Source: Pyrocephalus nanus
Taxonomy: Eukaryota; Chordata; Aves; Passeriformes; Tyrannidae
Direction of reading: 5' to 3'
NCBI GenBank assembly: GCA_038380795.1
Contig: CM076267.1
Coordinates: 10,709,501-10,773,500 of the forward strand
Length of the DNA: 64,000 nt
Below, piece after piece: positions 43,124-56,115 of this stretch; position 1 is the first letter of the stretch; every line of letters starts with the position of its first letter. The translations under genes were made by a program, and so were the position numbers. Under the pieces are notes generated by a model, which had not been told where the DNA came from, made no database searches, and saw only the letters and a program-made list of their open reading frames with translations.

Positions 43124-46100
43124 GTAGGCAAGCCCTGAGGGGTTTGGGAGTGCGCTCAGCATTGAAGGGCGAGGGAAGCAGCGTTTTCTGACTTCCACAG
43201 GCCTGCCCAATGCTGGAAGGCTGACAGGGCTTTCAGTTGAACCCCTTGGTTATTACTGCCTGGTGGGATGCTGTACAATGTGGTAGATAGCCTGTAATCT
43301 TGTCTTTTTCCATAGCTTTGCTGTTTTCTCATTTCTGCTAAGTTAAGGCTCTAAACATGCAAGAAATGTGCCTTACTGGGTTCCCATGACAGCTGCTCCA
43401 GCAGTGTCAGCCAGCCCTGCTAATGCCCTTCAGCTGTATTTAATGTAAACAGCCTTGTGCTCAGCACACCTGTGGAAGGGGATCTGCGCGTGCTGCCATG
43501 TTCCTGAGAAATGTGGGGAGAATCTGGCTGTTTTTATGAGCTAGAGGTTATCTTTGTGTGGCACTCTGAGTTCAAGTCTGGGATGCTCCACGGGAATGTC
43601 GGGTATTTTGGTGTAGCAGGAAGGTGTTTTGCTCTGAGATGTGCTGGAAATATCTACAGTGAAGAAGCCCAGAGTTCATATACAGCCAGAAAAAAAGTAT
43701 GAGAAAAGTGCAAATGCAGGTTATTATTTAGCTGTGATATCATGTTTAACTGAAGCAGTTCAGTTCACGGGAACAATAAGACTATTATCAAATGCATTAC
43801 AATGCATTTTTTAATTACCATATCTGTATAAACGACAGCAGTACAAGGCGCCACTCTTCTTTTCAAGCAAAGCAAGCAGCCTCGGGACTCATGTGCTTTA
43901 AGCTTTCCACACACCGAGGCAATCAGGAAACCATCGACTTAAAATGCTGAAACTGTGAGGCAATTGTCATCCTTCTGATGTGCAGGACTCTGAACAAGGA
44001 TGAGCCTGTCACGGAATCAGCCTTGGTGCTTGGGTGAACCCAGGGATTGTTTATTAAAATCAGGTGTTTGTTAGCTTTACAGCCCTATCACATAATACAA
44101 AATAAAGCTTTGCGTGCAGTGCCTCCCTTGAGTCTTAGTTCTGAGTTGTTTTGAGTTCTACCTATGACAGTGGCAAGAGAAGTTGTAGGGCTTAAATAAA
44201 ACCTCATAAGGATGAGGCTGTCACAGCTCTGCTATATAAAATTGCCTATGAAATTACTCTCTTCTCCCTCCTGCCCAGTTAAGCCTGCTTGAATAGTTTC
44301 TGGCTTTGTTCTTAGTTTGTTACAGATATTTTTATAAACTCTACATGGCATATTTTTGTTATGTTTGCTATAAATGTCTTTTTGTACACTTGCAGCAGAG
44401 AATACACTGTGAGTGGGACAGTTGCTGTTTTTCTGCTTGACTTGAAAAAGTTTGCTAATAGCATGAACTCTTCCCCACTGGGGCTCTGGTCCTGCAAAGC
44501 CTTGTGAGTGCTCTTGGCTTTGAAAACTGAGACTTGTCCTATTGAATTCAGTGTATTTGGAGACTGTATCCTTACATATGAAAGCAAAGCCCATCATGAT
44601 CATAGCCAGAAGACCTAGCAGTCTGTTATGAGCAGAGTTGAATTTGTAGGATCCTAATGAGTGCATAAAATATCATCATATTATAAAGTGTTGGTAACTG
44701 CATTTTAGTAGGACGGAGCCTAAATTACAAAGGACAAATGACTGACTCTCTCAGTGGAGAATTTGGATGATTACAGCTCCCTCCCTTTCTGAATTGCAGG
44801 GTTATTTGTAAGAGGTTGGGCTTGTGTATTAAGTATGCACTTGTCAAAGGTAAAAGTATGGGCAATAGGTGATGGTGCGGTATGCACAAATCTGTCATTG
44901 CACAGTTGCTTTCCCTTTCATACTAATGCTGTTTTTTTTCCTGCAGTTTGACAATAAACATTCAGTTAATGAGGAATGTCCTAGGAGTACTCTTACTTTG
45001 TTTTCAAAGGCGGAGCGTCTCTCCACATTGCCTGCTTATTTTTCCTACTCACACCATCTCTATCTTGCTGTGGTCTACGTTGGCGTAGCTCTGGCTGAAT
45101 TCAGTGGGGTTGTACAAGGCCAAGAATCAGATTCCTTGCACGTTTGTGTATGATGAACATGGGCTGCTATCTCTGGCTGTCTGAGAGAAAAATCTGTTGT
45201 GCTGAGCACATCGCCTCACAGCTACTAACAGGCCTTCCTCACCGGGGCTGTATCTCGTTGCCGTGGAAATCGGTCGTGTTCAGCTCTGTCCCCCCTAATG
45301 GCACGCAAGCCTTATTTTCCTCCTTCAAACTACCAGGGGCGAAGGCAGATGAAGAACCAGATAAATCGAGAAGAGGGAGTTAAGTTGTTTTCAGTGACTT
45401 CACGCTGGCAGTCACATCAAGCCTGTGTTTTGTGGAGCAGGAGTGGATGTGAATGCATTCGTGACTATGTGACCAGATGGTACTTTATACCCGGCAGTCA
45501 CAGAAGAAAGGCAAGTTAGATGTGTAGCCCCTTTCCTCTCTTTTTCATGGCATTTTTAACTATAATACCTGAGCAAGTGCTTCTTCATGTGGCTTTTTGC
45601 TTTTAATTCTCTTCCAGCTGTTTCCAAGCCACAAGAAATCATACACTCTTGTTTTTATCCACTGACATTCAAAGCTGGGAGACTCTTGTATAGACTCCTG
45701 AGCACTTTTATGAGGCTCAGCAGCCTGTTAAAAACTCCTCTTTCTCAAGAGAGTGAAATTCTTGAGTTTTAAGTCCCTTTTGGGGGAAAGGCAGCTTGCT
45801 GGATTCCCTTGCTGAGGGTGCATGGCTTTATTGTCTGAATTATCTTCTCTTACCATTACTGCACTTCTTTGTCACCAAACTCTTTGATGAAAGGCTGTGA
45901 TAGTCAGACTTCATGAAAGGGTTAATGCAGTTGTCTGTTTCTGAATCACTAAAGTGACAGGAGTAGGTAGTTCGGATTATTCAGTCTTAACGGAGCTGCC
46001 TTTTTTTAATAATTCTTCTGGGGACACTGGATTTGGAATGTAGGCTCTGACTTCTGTTTGCTACCTGGAGGAGTCTGGGGTCTGTCTTTTTTTAAAAAGA

Positions 46101-49100
46101 GTGCCCTGAGCACTTTTATCAAAAGCAGTGGATGTACATGGTACCTCTGTGTTTGATTGGGTAGGGGCAATGATCTTGGCTTCTTGAATTGATGTTTGAT
46201 TGAAACAAAAAATGCTAATTAATATAAAATTTTTTTCATTATATTAAAAAGTTACCCAGTGCTGAGGGAGGAGAATTTACTTTACAGAGCATAGTGAATA
46301 GATGATGTTCCACCGACTACAAATCTTGATTGCTTAAAAGTGGGGCGGGGTTGTTGTTTCTGTGCTCTGTTAATTCTAGAGGGACTTCTTTTGGATTTAC
46401 TGAGGAGGTGATGAGTGCATTTGCCTTTAAGTTTATGTCTTTGTGTTATCCTGGGACAGTTTGGATTACAAATGTGTTTCATTGCACAGAAGTGTGTCAT
46501 CTTCTCTTTGTATATAAATGTATCTTTTCCAAGCCAGCCTTTTCCATGTGTTGGTTTCCATACACTTTCAGGCTCTGAAAACACACTGAGCTCCCGGATT
46601 CACATAAGAATTACTTTGTCTGAGTGAGGTTTCCTAATACTTAACTGAGAAAGGGATGTACTATTTCCCAGTAAACTGCCTTGCATTCACAGCAAAGGTG
46701 GCACAGGTTTACTGTCTGTTCTGATCGGAAGGAGCTGCCGGGCTGGCCCTGGGACTTGTACAGGCACATGGGAAGCGCTCGCAGCGTATGAGCTGCTGAT
46801 GCTTAACTGAAATCATGTGAGGAGCCAGCTGCCCTCAGTGCAGATAGTCTTGAGTAAGCACTGGCATTTTTGTGAGACTAGGGGCTAAGGGACAGGGAAT
46901 TTCTCAAGAGAGTTTATTGGGCTCTGAATCAGACTTAAAAAGGGATGGGGATTGTGTGTGGGAGTGAGTGCGGGACTAGGGGTAAGGGATAAGAATGCCA
47001 TGTATACAAACATCAAACAAACCTGTGGACTGAGGTTAGATTTACTCCTATTTTCCCATCCAAACCTCTTTTATTGTAACTTTCTGAGGTTCCTTGTTCA
47101 AGCATACATTGAAGCCTTTGTAGTTTATTAACTCAATGCAAGTGAGTGAGTGTTAAGGTACCACGAAAAATAAGTACCTTTTTTTGGTTGGTTGGTTTTG
47201 TGTTTTTTGTTTGTTTGTTTTTTGGCTTGTGTCAGTAACCTCATTGAAAGAGAAACTGAAATGTACTGGACTCTTTACTCCCCAAATACTTCTGCAAACC
47301 TTCTGCGAAGGATCTCTGATAGCAAAGTTCTGAACAGCTGTCCCAGCACATGGCTTTTTTTTTATGGTGCTCTGACTCAAGGCTCCTGATGTTGATCTCC
47401 TTCTTGCTTGACCCTTTTCTGTATGTCTGTCTCCATCATAACAGCATTACATTAATACTCCTCATCCTTCACTTCTGAGAACTGTGTATGTGTTGGCCTT
47501 TCATTCTGTCAGTCCATGTTAATGGTACATGATTGATCTGCAGCTGCATGGTGGCTCTCTTGAAAGTGCAGCATTTCAGTTTAACTATTTCTAGGAAAAT
47601 GCTGGTATGAAAACATGTGCAATCTCTTGTTTTCCTTTTTCTATATAAACTGTCACTTCAGTAGGGCTAAAAACAACTTCGTACTGTAACGGGGTGTCAT
47701 CTTGAGTCTTGTGGATGTCTCCTAGCATCTGGTAAAGATGCTTTTTAGATGCGGTTTGAATGGCATTCAACAAGAACTTAGTCACAGAGTAGGAGAAATG
47801 GTATTGTATGTTCCATCTCAGCCTCAGCATGATAAAGATACGTAGCTGATGACTGATTTCAAGAAGACAGATTCTCAGAAGTATGTTTTATCAAGTCACT
47901 GTATTGTGCTTTCATTGTCTTCAAGCAGATTTTATTCATCAAGAAGGAGAGATGAGCTACCTGACAAGCAGATAATCCATGTGTTAGTTTTCCCGTGGTT
48001 GTGTTCTACTGCCTGTTCTACTTTTTTCCACCTGGAAAATAAATTTGAGGAATGTTTAGGACATGGTTTTTAAGGTGCTTGGCCACATGGGGCCAGGTAC
48101 CACGTGCCTCAGACAGCACTTAATGTCTTGTTCTGCATAAATGTTGACAGCAGTAGGGCTCTCATGCAGCAGGAAGTGCTCCAGCACTGCTCGCTACTGA
48201 AGAATCTGCCTCAGCAGCAGTTGGAGTGAAGTTAGAGAAAATTGATTTGCGGTCTTTTGTTCAGGGAAAAAATGGCAACCTCAAATATTCAGGAACTGCT
48301 GCACTGATAGTTGCCTCCCTAGTGTAATTCTGTATCAGAGGTAATTAAATAAATCCCCAAGGTATTGCGTATCAATTAGTCCTTTGAAGGAATATTATCT
48401 GTATCTCTGGGGAATGCATGTGTTGCTTAGGGTTTACAAAGGCGTATCTGTTTTTCTTATCTCCTAAATTACCCTGTGATCCTACCACCTCCTAATGTCC
48501 CCCCTTGCTTTATCTTCTTTCTCTCCACCATGAATTAGTTTAATATTTCACTGTAATGATCACAGGTATCAAAAGCTGTTAGTGTGATAGTGTTAGAGTG
48601 CTGCGTGTCTAATTCTTCCATGTTCCTGTGTTCTTAATAGGTTTGTTGTCTTGATAAACTGACCCATTTGACTAACTTTTCTCAGCCTCGAGGTGGTAAT
48701 CACAGTCTTATAGCTGGTTTGGATCTTGGTGAATTGAAGACGAAACCTATTGGGGATGATTGAGGTGCATAGCAAAAGACTTTTGCTTCTAGGCATTTTT
48801 ATGACATTTTTGAAAAGGCAGTGTGCTAGTTCTGTTTGTTTCTGGAGAAGTGAAGATAGCTGAGCAAAGTGTTGGGATTCACTGAGATGCATGAGGCAAA
48901 AGGATAGCTTTCTGTGCCCTCCTCTCACAAAGCAGTCCTTGACTCATCCTTTAGAGTCCTGGGCTTGATGGCTTAGTTTGATACCAGTGTGCCCCCTGTT
49001 CTCTGTTAGAGACCTGCCCAAGGCAGGACATCTGATTTACATGGTCTCTTGTGATTAACCACATTCAGAAGGTTTATAAACCTGACAGCAGTGGATACAA

Positions 49101-49686
49101 AATGCTGATTTTCCTGGTGCTAAAGGCTCGCTGGAGCTGGTCATGCCCTCCTGGAGCCTGAATTGGCTCAGTGCTTCCTAAATGCCCTTTTGCTCCGAGT
49201 TCGCTGTTGTGTGGGCAGCGCTGCCAAGGTCTGGGGTGGAAGAGGGCTGGGACTCAGCCCAGCTGGAATGTGAACTTTGGGCACCAGACTCTTTTCCAAG
49301 TGCATTCAATTTGCGACTGATTAGCTAATCTTTCAGTCATGTACCATAGCTCCTTCTCCGTCTTTCAAGAAAAGTGGAACAATTGCTAACTTTTTGGCCA
49401 TTGAAGTAGTTGGAATAATTATGGTCTTTTGGGAGTAGCTGATTTGGTAATCGTATTTTGGTACTACTGGATGTTACTCTCATTTTCTAATTGAACTAAA
49501 AAACCTTTCCTTCTGTCCTGATAGAAGATGCAATGAAAAATCTCCAGCAGCAGCTCAGAAACCGAGAGGTAAAAATTGAAATTAATTTGACAGCAGCTTC
49601 TATGGATGTGGAAAAATGATCCACTCTGTAGCTGGTCGTGACTTCTAAGAACTTGTGCTTTGAAAAGCTCCTGTCTTTGAATTCTC

Positions 49687-49902
49687 TTTTTTTTTTTTTT
49701 TCCCCTTCTCTTCTCTTTTTTCCACCTCTCGTCTTTTGTTTCTCATTCTCATCTGTCTTTACTTACTTTTGCTTTTTTTGTTGTTTTTTTCCTTTTGTTC
49801 TTTTCTGTATTTGTTCTTTTTTTTTAATTGTCTTTTTTTCTATCTTGTTTTTTGTTGGTGGTTTGTTTTTTTTTTTCCCCTTCTTATTTTGTTTTCCCTG
49901 TG
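49687..49902 (+). repeat. Long pyrimidine-rich tract
   Basis: About 215 bases of mostly T with C and very few purines, ending in TTTTCCCTGTGCAG. It is strongly strand-asymmetric. It could be a low-complexity tract or an unusually long polypyrimidine tract of a splice acceptor. Confidence 0.85.
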
Positions 49903-49905
49903 CAG

Positions 49906-50040
49906 GTGGGTGCGGTTCAGAGGAAATTCCCGCTTTTGTTTGGGGAGGTAGAAGACAGGGCTCCAAGTTTTGCCAGCCTTGGGCAAGCTTTGTCCTCGTG
50001 TCTGCTTTATACTGTGGGATTTACATGGCACCTTGCACAG
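49906..50040 (+). other. Exon-like segment in ADCY5 intron 1 (135 nt, in frame)
   Basis: Bounded by TTTTCCCTGTGCAG on the left and GTAATC on the right. It is open through 45 codons in phase 0 on both sides, starting VGAVQRKFPLLFGEVEDRAP and ending TVGFTWHLAQ. ADCY5 exon 1 also ends in phase 0, so inclusion would add 45 residues without a frameshift. No homology recognised; most such segments in long introns are never spliced. Confidence 0.2.
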
Positions 50041-53000
50041 GTAATCTGTACCCAGAAAATGTAACATGGAGGGAGCTGGAGTGCCCCAGAGTCTCCCTCG
50101 AGCCTTCCAGCTGCTACACAATTTTGTGATGTGATACATGGGGGTTTTTTTCATGGCCCAGAAGGATAGGACAGTGACAAAGTGTGTGCAAGGAATGCGA
50201 AGATTCACAGTTTCTTCCACAGGGAAGTGGGTGGAGTTCCTGTATAACTGCTGTGTGACTTTTTTTCATCTCCTGTGAGCCCTGTGTTTTGATGTGGGAT
50301 GTACTCAGTGTTAGTTCCTTCCCTCCCTCTGAAGTCTAGCCTGGTGATCTGAACTTGTGATATCTTTCATCCATGGGATGCTCTTTCTTCTTTTTGTTTT
50401 GACATTGATGATACTTTTAAAAAAATAATATTTTTTTTTTGGCTTTACCTAAGATGTATCCTACTGCTGCCAGAAACTTAATTTGGTTCATTATTCTGGA
50501 GTCCTTAGGCTAGGTAAAAACCCAAGGGGAAATCTCATGTGAATGAAAAAAACACAACCCCAAAGATATTAAAAAGGATAATGTAGTTATGAGGGGGTGT
50601 GGGAAACAGACAAGAATTTTAATATTTGTCTCCTGTACTCCTAAATGTTCTTGCCTTATCATAAGAAAGCTTGAAGCTTCTAGCACTTACTAAGATCACA
50701 CATAAAATGACTGTCAGGCCAAGACAAGAGTCAAAAGGCTTTTTAGCCCCTGCAGCTGGACCACTCCCAATGAAACCATCTGTGATGTTTTAGGATGGTG
50801 CTGAGTCTGGCCAGCTTCACCACTGGCAGGTACAGGAATGGCATCGTTGAGCAGATCTGTGGTAGAATTCAGCATGAGATATTCTTGTTCTGACACTCAG
50901 AGAAATGGACTCCACATTACATTTTAAAACTATGCCTTCTGCTTTCAGCCTTGCTCTTGAATGTTTGCAAAGCTCTGTCCCATCAGGAGCCTGGTAGATA
51001 GACCAGCCTGTGAACTGCTTCAGCCAGACATAGTCAGTTTTGCACCACAAAGATGATGCATTTACAAACAGTAGAAGCCCCCACAATTTTAAGAATTAGT
51101 GGTGGTAGCGTTGGCATCACAAGTATTGCTTCTGGTGCCAGGCTGGCCTCACTGATGCTGAGTAGGACTTTTGTTACAGCACTCACTATAGAAAGTTTCA
51201 TTGTATTGTCAGGCTTTGTTCTGCAAATAAAATATCCTTATGTACTTTTTTTTTCTTCGTATTTTTAAGTCACTAGTGCAATTGCCATGTATCCTTACTC
51301 CCTTCCCCAGACATCAGGAACACAAATCATATTTGTGTGTTGATGTTATCAGGACTGTCTGTAGTGTACATTGTATACTCATCATTTGTGGCTTCTCCTA
51401 CTTCACAGCAGCAGAAATAGCAGAAGAGAAGTATATTTCAAAGCATCCTCAATCCTGCCCTTATTTTGTTTATAATTCCTTTACCTAGACTGCTTCTCTT
51501 GCAGTTTGAGTGATGAGTTTCCAGATGAAATATTAAACTGCCTTTTCTTTTCATGAAAAGTTTTACACACCCATGTAATACCCATCAAATTTTTCACTGT
51601 GAATTGGGTCTTTGTGGTACTGCTGTGCTTGGCTATCATCCTCTCTTTTCCTGAGAAACCTTGCTTCTGGGAGGTTGAGTTTGGGGAATTAAAGCTGCTC
51701 TACAAATTTAACGTGCACATTCCACTAGTATCAGAGTGCATCTTTGCAGACAGTAAACAAAGGACTGTGCTGATGCAACAGAGAGGGAATAGAAATAAAG
51801 AAAGGTTTGTGTTTTCTCTTTTTCTTTTCCCCCAGACATTAGAAACTGATCTCTCAAAGCGGCAACTTACACAAACTGTTTATTCTTCAAATATGTTTGC
51901 AGCTTTTATAAGACATTCTGTCTCACTTCATAGTTAAAAGAAAAGGCTGTGACATTGCTTACAAGAATCTGTCATAAAACGTTGCTGATGCAAACAGTTC
52001 CCTGGCTATATTTTCCCTTCCAGAAAAAGCCATGGCTTCTTCCCTAAATTCTCTGCTCTAGACTAAATGCTACAAGCGCTGATCTCTGTGTCCCTCTGAC
52101 TCTGAAAACTGAATTCTTAGAGCTAGCAATGCGGTAAGGGACTACTCAAATCAGTATTTCTAAAAACAGTAGTTTGCTGGCCAGCCTGCAGATGACAGAG
52201 CTACTCAGACATGCTTGCTGAGTGATGAACTCTTTCCATTTGCTGTGAGGTACCCAACAGCAGCTTTGTGTGTGTATTCTTGCTTAATATGTGAGTATTT
52301 ATGCACCGAGTTGTACAAACAGGATGACCAAAGGATATGCTATTAATGAAGATGTTTCCCTCTGAATGGGATCTCTTTTTTTCCAGGCAGGTGGTTACTA
52401 GTAATCTCATAGAGGAAAGGAAGAAATGCTCTGTGGTTCTAAGGAAAGAGGATGCTCTGCAGCGTGGTGGGAGAATGTGTAATTACAATGTCAGTCTCAC
52501 TCGTGCTGAAAGCTAAATGCAGTCTCTAAAACTGTAGTAGATTTCTAGTGTGGAAACTGCTGTTATGGTGGTGAACTATATGGGTCTTAAGGCCAGGAGG
52601 GACTATTGAGCTTATTTAATGGTACTCACTGAACAATTTTTCTGTTCAGATGGCATGGAATAAAAAAAAAAAAAAGTTTAAATGCAGAATTGTACAATAT
52701 TTTTCAGTTGAAAAAACAATCCGCAGTGATCTATGAACCAAAGGTGAACTGAAACAATACTTTTTTTACTCTCTGCTTTTAGTAAGACAGGAGTATAACA
52801 CTCTGTGATGGAACATATTCGAAGTATTTCTCTACTTAAGTTGGTGACATCTCCTTAAAACATAACACAGATGGATGTGTTAGTTGTGAAAGGGTTCTGA
52901 CATCATGCCTGGATTTCATACTGGGTAAATGTTCTTGCCTTTTTAATTGATATTGAATATGGCTTTTTTTTTTTCTTTTTTTCTCCATTTCTATTCTGGA

Positions 53001-53204
53001 CTTCTTAGCAGTACACCACCAGATAGCTGCTGTGCATATGTGGGTTTACTATCATATCTGAGAAATTTGCGAGGCTGTTGACAAGCCAGAAAAATGAGGG
53101 AACAGAGTTTAGACTTGTGACTTCTTCATGATGTCGGTGTCGTGGAGCAAACGTCACTTCCCTGGTATGACAGATGTACTGATAATTTTTGAAAGCTACA
53201 AAAC

Positions 53205-53350
53205 CAGAGATGGAAGGGTTGAAGGATACTTCCAGAGGTCAGCTATGCCATCCTGCTGCACCAAGACCAAGTTAGCCTAAACCATTTGTGGCAAGTACTA
53301 ACCACAGATCCATCTGAAAAAACCCTTCATTTATATACATGCTCTGAGGG
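53205..53350 (-). mobile_element. Possible ancient CR1/L3-like fragment
   Basis: The stretch from GATGGAAGGGTTGAAGGATA through ACTTCCAGAGGTCAGC to CCAAGACCAAGTTAGCCTAA resembles the reverse complement of an old CR1/L3 3' end (GGAAGGGACCT..GAGGTCATCTAGTCCA..). It is highly diverged. Confidence 0.4.
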
Positions 53351-55534
53351 GTCACAAAGGTATTGATGTGCTTTCTTATTTGTTTGTTTTGTTGTTGTGG
53401 TGCTGTTTGGTTTTTTTTAAGCAAACAAGCAAGCACAGCCAGAGATAGGAGCAGATAGTACAGAGGAGCTGTCCATGACTAGAGTTTTCTGGCTACTCCT
53501 AGCTGAAACTGGTGCTTAGTTTCCTTGTTTCACCTGCCTTTAGTTCCCACCCCACCCAAAGTCTGCCTTCTCTATTGTCCCAACAGTACATTTGAATGAC
53601 ATCTGGCATAGCTGGGTCTCATCCCTGGGTGAGGCCTTCCTGAGAGCACTGCAGTACGAGCAATAAGCTTGAAGGTTGCATGTCCTTTCACAGGTGACTT
53701 CCCTTTTGGTGCCCAGTCCTTCTCAGCTGTTAGGATGGCTGTACTTAGGTAACTCTCAGCACTCCAGGACTGCTTCAGGGACTCTTAAAAGCGTATGCAT
53801 TTTACAGCTGTGGTCGAAATGAGTGTGAAAAAATACTTAAGGAAGTATTTCCTGCAAATATTTTCACTTCTCATTAGAGAAAGTTAAGGAGACTGCAATT
53901 TTGTTTTTGCTTGTTTGTTTTCCTTCTTCCCTAATGTAGGTAATGAGTATCTGGCTGTGTCATGACACTGAAGGTTTGTCCAAGTAATAATGTTTAGGAA
54001 AGGCAACACTGGGTGGATTAGTTAAACCACAATATAGAGCCTACTATACAGAAATTATAGTCCACTGCTGAAACCACCTTACTTGACTATTTTAGATGTA
54101 AATGGACCAAGTTAATTTAATTCACTTCCAGAGGGAATGCAAACTAAATAAAGTCACGCTTGTTAAGAGAAGTGTTCTCACAGGTTTAAATAATTTTCTT
54201 CAATTTATTTTGATGAACTTTTCTGAACAGACCGATTTTACTGTAATATCTCCAGGGTAAGACTGTAACTTATGTAAGTTTAGGAGGACTTTTTATTAAC
54301 TTAGTGTATTGCCCTTATATGCAGTTTTCTGTTAGAAGAGATAGTGCCACCCTCTGTGCTACGTTCTGTCCCCCTTGGCAAGGGCTGGGGCCAGTTGTGA
54401 TAGGGACAGAATCAAGAGAGGAGCTTATCTGTGATGTTTAAGCAGCCCTTGGCCCCATTTCCAAACTGCTTTTCAGGAGCGCTGGTCATGAGTGTCTCCT
54501 TGATGTGCCTGTTTCTGTATGAGGGGTGCTGCTCACAACTCGTCCTTCACAGAGAAATGATCTACTGTCAGAGCGTGACCTCTTGGCTGGGGCTGAGACC
54601 AAACCTTTCCATTGCCAATTCCTTAGCAGCTGTGACTGGGACTGTATGTCTGGGATCCCAGGTTGTTAAACACTGAGGTGGCAGGTGATGCTCTTCTGTG
54701 TCTTTCCTAGGAGAAGCTCCTTCGGTTTCTCGCAGCTCTCCTTCTGTTTAATCCATTTGCAGTACTCTGTACGCCATTGAGCCTGTGCCTCGCTGCAGCC
54801 TGAGCATATCTTCTGCATGTCAGACTTCATGGGAAGATGCTGTGACAGCTCCCTGCCTGCCAAACCTCCTGCTGAAGGTTATTGGAGAAATATTGTGCTC
54901 CCTTCAAATGGGTGGCATTGTAACGTTGGCTTGCTGGTGGAAACGGCATTTGGGTCCGGGCTGAGTCAAAGTGTTGATTTTTTTCTTTTAGTAAAAGGGG
55001 AGAAAAACCATGAAGAGTGCCTTCTGCACAAACAGTAGCCTTAGGCAGAGATGCAGTTTCCTGGGCTGAGTTAACTAACTTCTGAATCTTAATGGCCATG
55101 ATACCTTCTCCTGCTGCTATTCTCTGTCCCAGCTAGATCTGAAATGAATCTTACCTGTGTTCAAACCATACCCTAAACCATTGTTGCTTTGTCTGTTTTC
55201 TGTTTAGCACCACAAGAAATGAGTTGGAATCTAAATGCTTTCTGCCTATCACTAAAAATACCTTTTTCCCTCTGGCTGCTTGCAAAATGCCTTTAACTCC
55301 CCTCAGGGCTTTTCTGTATGAAGGGACAGCTGGTGTAGAACAATAGTGACTGATTTACACTGATCAATCCTCACATTACTGAAGGGCATCTGTCTTGTAC
55401 TAGGCACCCTGCAGTGCATAAGAGATGTTGGTGGAAGATGTGTCTGCAGTGCCTCCTCTCTCCCCAGCCTTATTCCTCTGTAGGTTCTGGGAAAAAAAAA
55501 AACAACAAAACAACTGGGAAGAAATACTGTAAAA

Positions 55535-55546
55535 ACACACACACAC
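55535..55546 (+). repeat. (AC)6 microsatellite
   Basis: Short AC run in ADCY5 intron 1. Confidence 0.85.
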
Positions 55547-55930
55547 AAAAATAGTGAGAGGTGCATTTTCCTCTTCTTCCCTTAAGTGGTAATGGAACAT
55601 TGAGGCTCTGGTTTTCCAGAGCTTTGGCTGTGTGTGCTTTACAGCATTTCCTGCCAAAAAGTCAAACTTGGGAACTGAAATGTTTTTTGCAGCCCAACTC
55701 AAGCAAAGTTAGTTTAGTCCATATATTTGGACCAAGGTAGTCTGGGAGGTGCACATGCACACCTGAGCGGGCAGCTCAGAGGGGTGGGTAACATCCAGTG
55801 AGAAAAAAGGGTTAAGGACCTTGGAGCAAATGCAGCTGGAAGATGTTAAGGACATGTTAACATCCTGACAGGGACGTATGCTGCTCTCAGACTTTACTGG
55901 AGGGAAGGGCATAAAACCCTTTTTTTTGTG

Positions 55931-56115
55931 GAATCACAGAATGACTGAGTCAGAAGGGACCTTAAAGATCATCTAGTTCCAACACCCCTGCTGTGAACAG
56001 GTATACCTTCCACTAGACGGATTACTCAGAGCCCCATCCATCCTGGCCTTGAACACTTCCAGGGATGGGGCATCCACAACTTCTCTGGGCAACCTGTTTC
56101 ACTGTCTCACCATTT
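55931..56115 (-). mobile_element. CR1 LINE, 3'-end copy, minus orientation
   Basis: Starts GGAATCACAGAATGACTGAG and continues AGAAGGGACCTTAAAGATCA with TCTAGTTCCAACACCCCTGC, then CCATCCTGGCCTTGAACACT with TCCAGGGATGGGGCATCCAC and ends near GGGCAACCTGTTTCACTGTC. This is the reverse complement of a typical avian CR1 3' end, about 185 bp long. Confidence 0.92.

Noticed and set aside
44869..45153. Plus-strand ORF preceded by TTTTTTTTCCTGCAG acceptor-like sequence
   Set aside because: The acceptor is good, but I found no suitable donor and the peptide is not recognised. Weaker than the 49906-50040 candidate.
49638..49951. Phe/Leu/Ser-rich ORFs that resemble membrane proteins
   Set aside because: The hydrophobic residues come from the T-rich tract; low-complexity translation.
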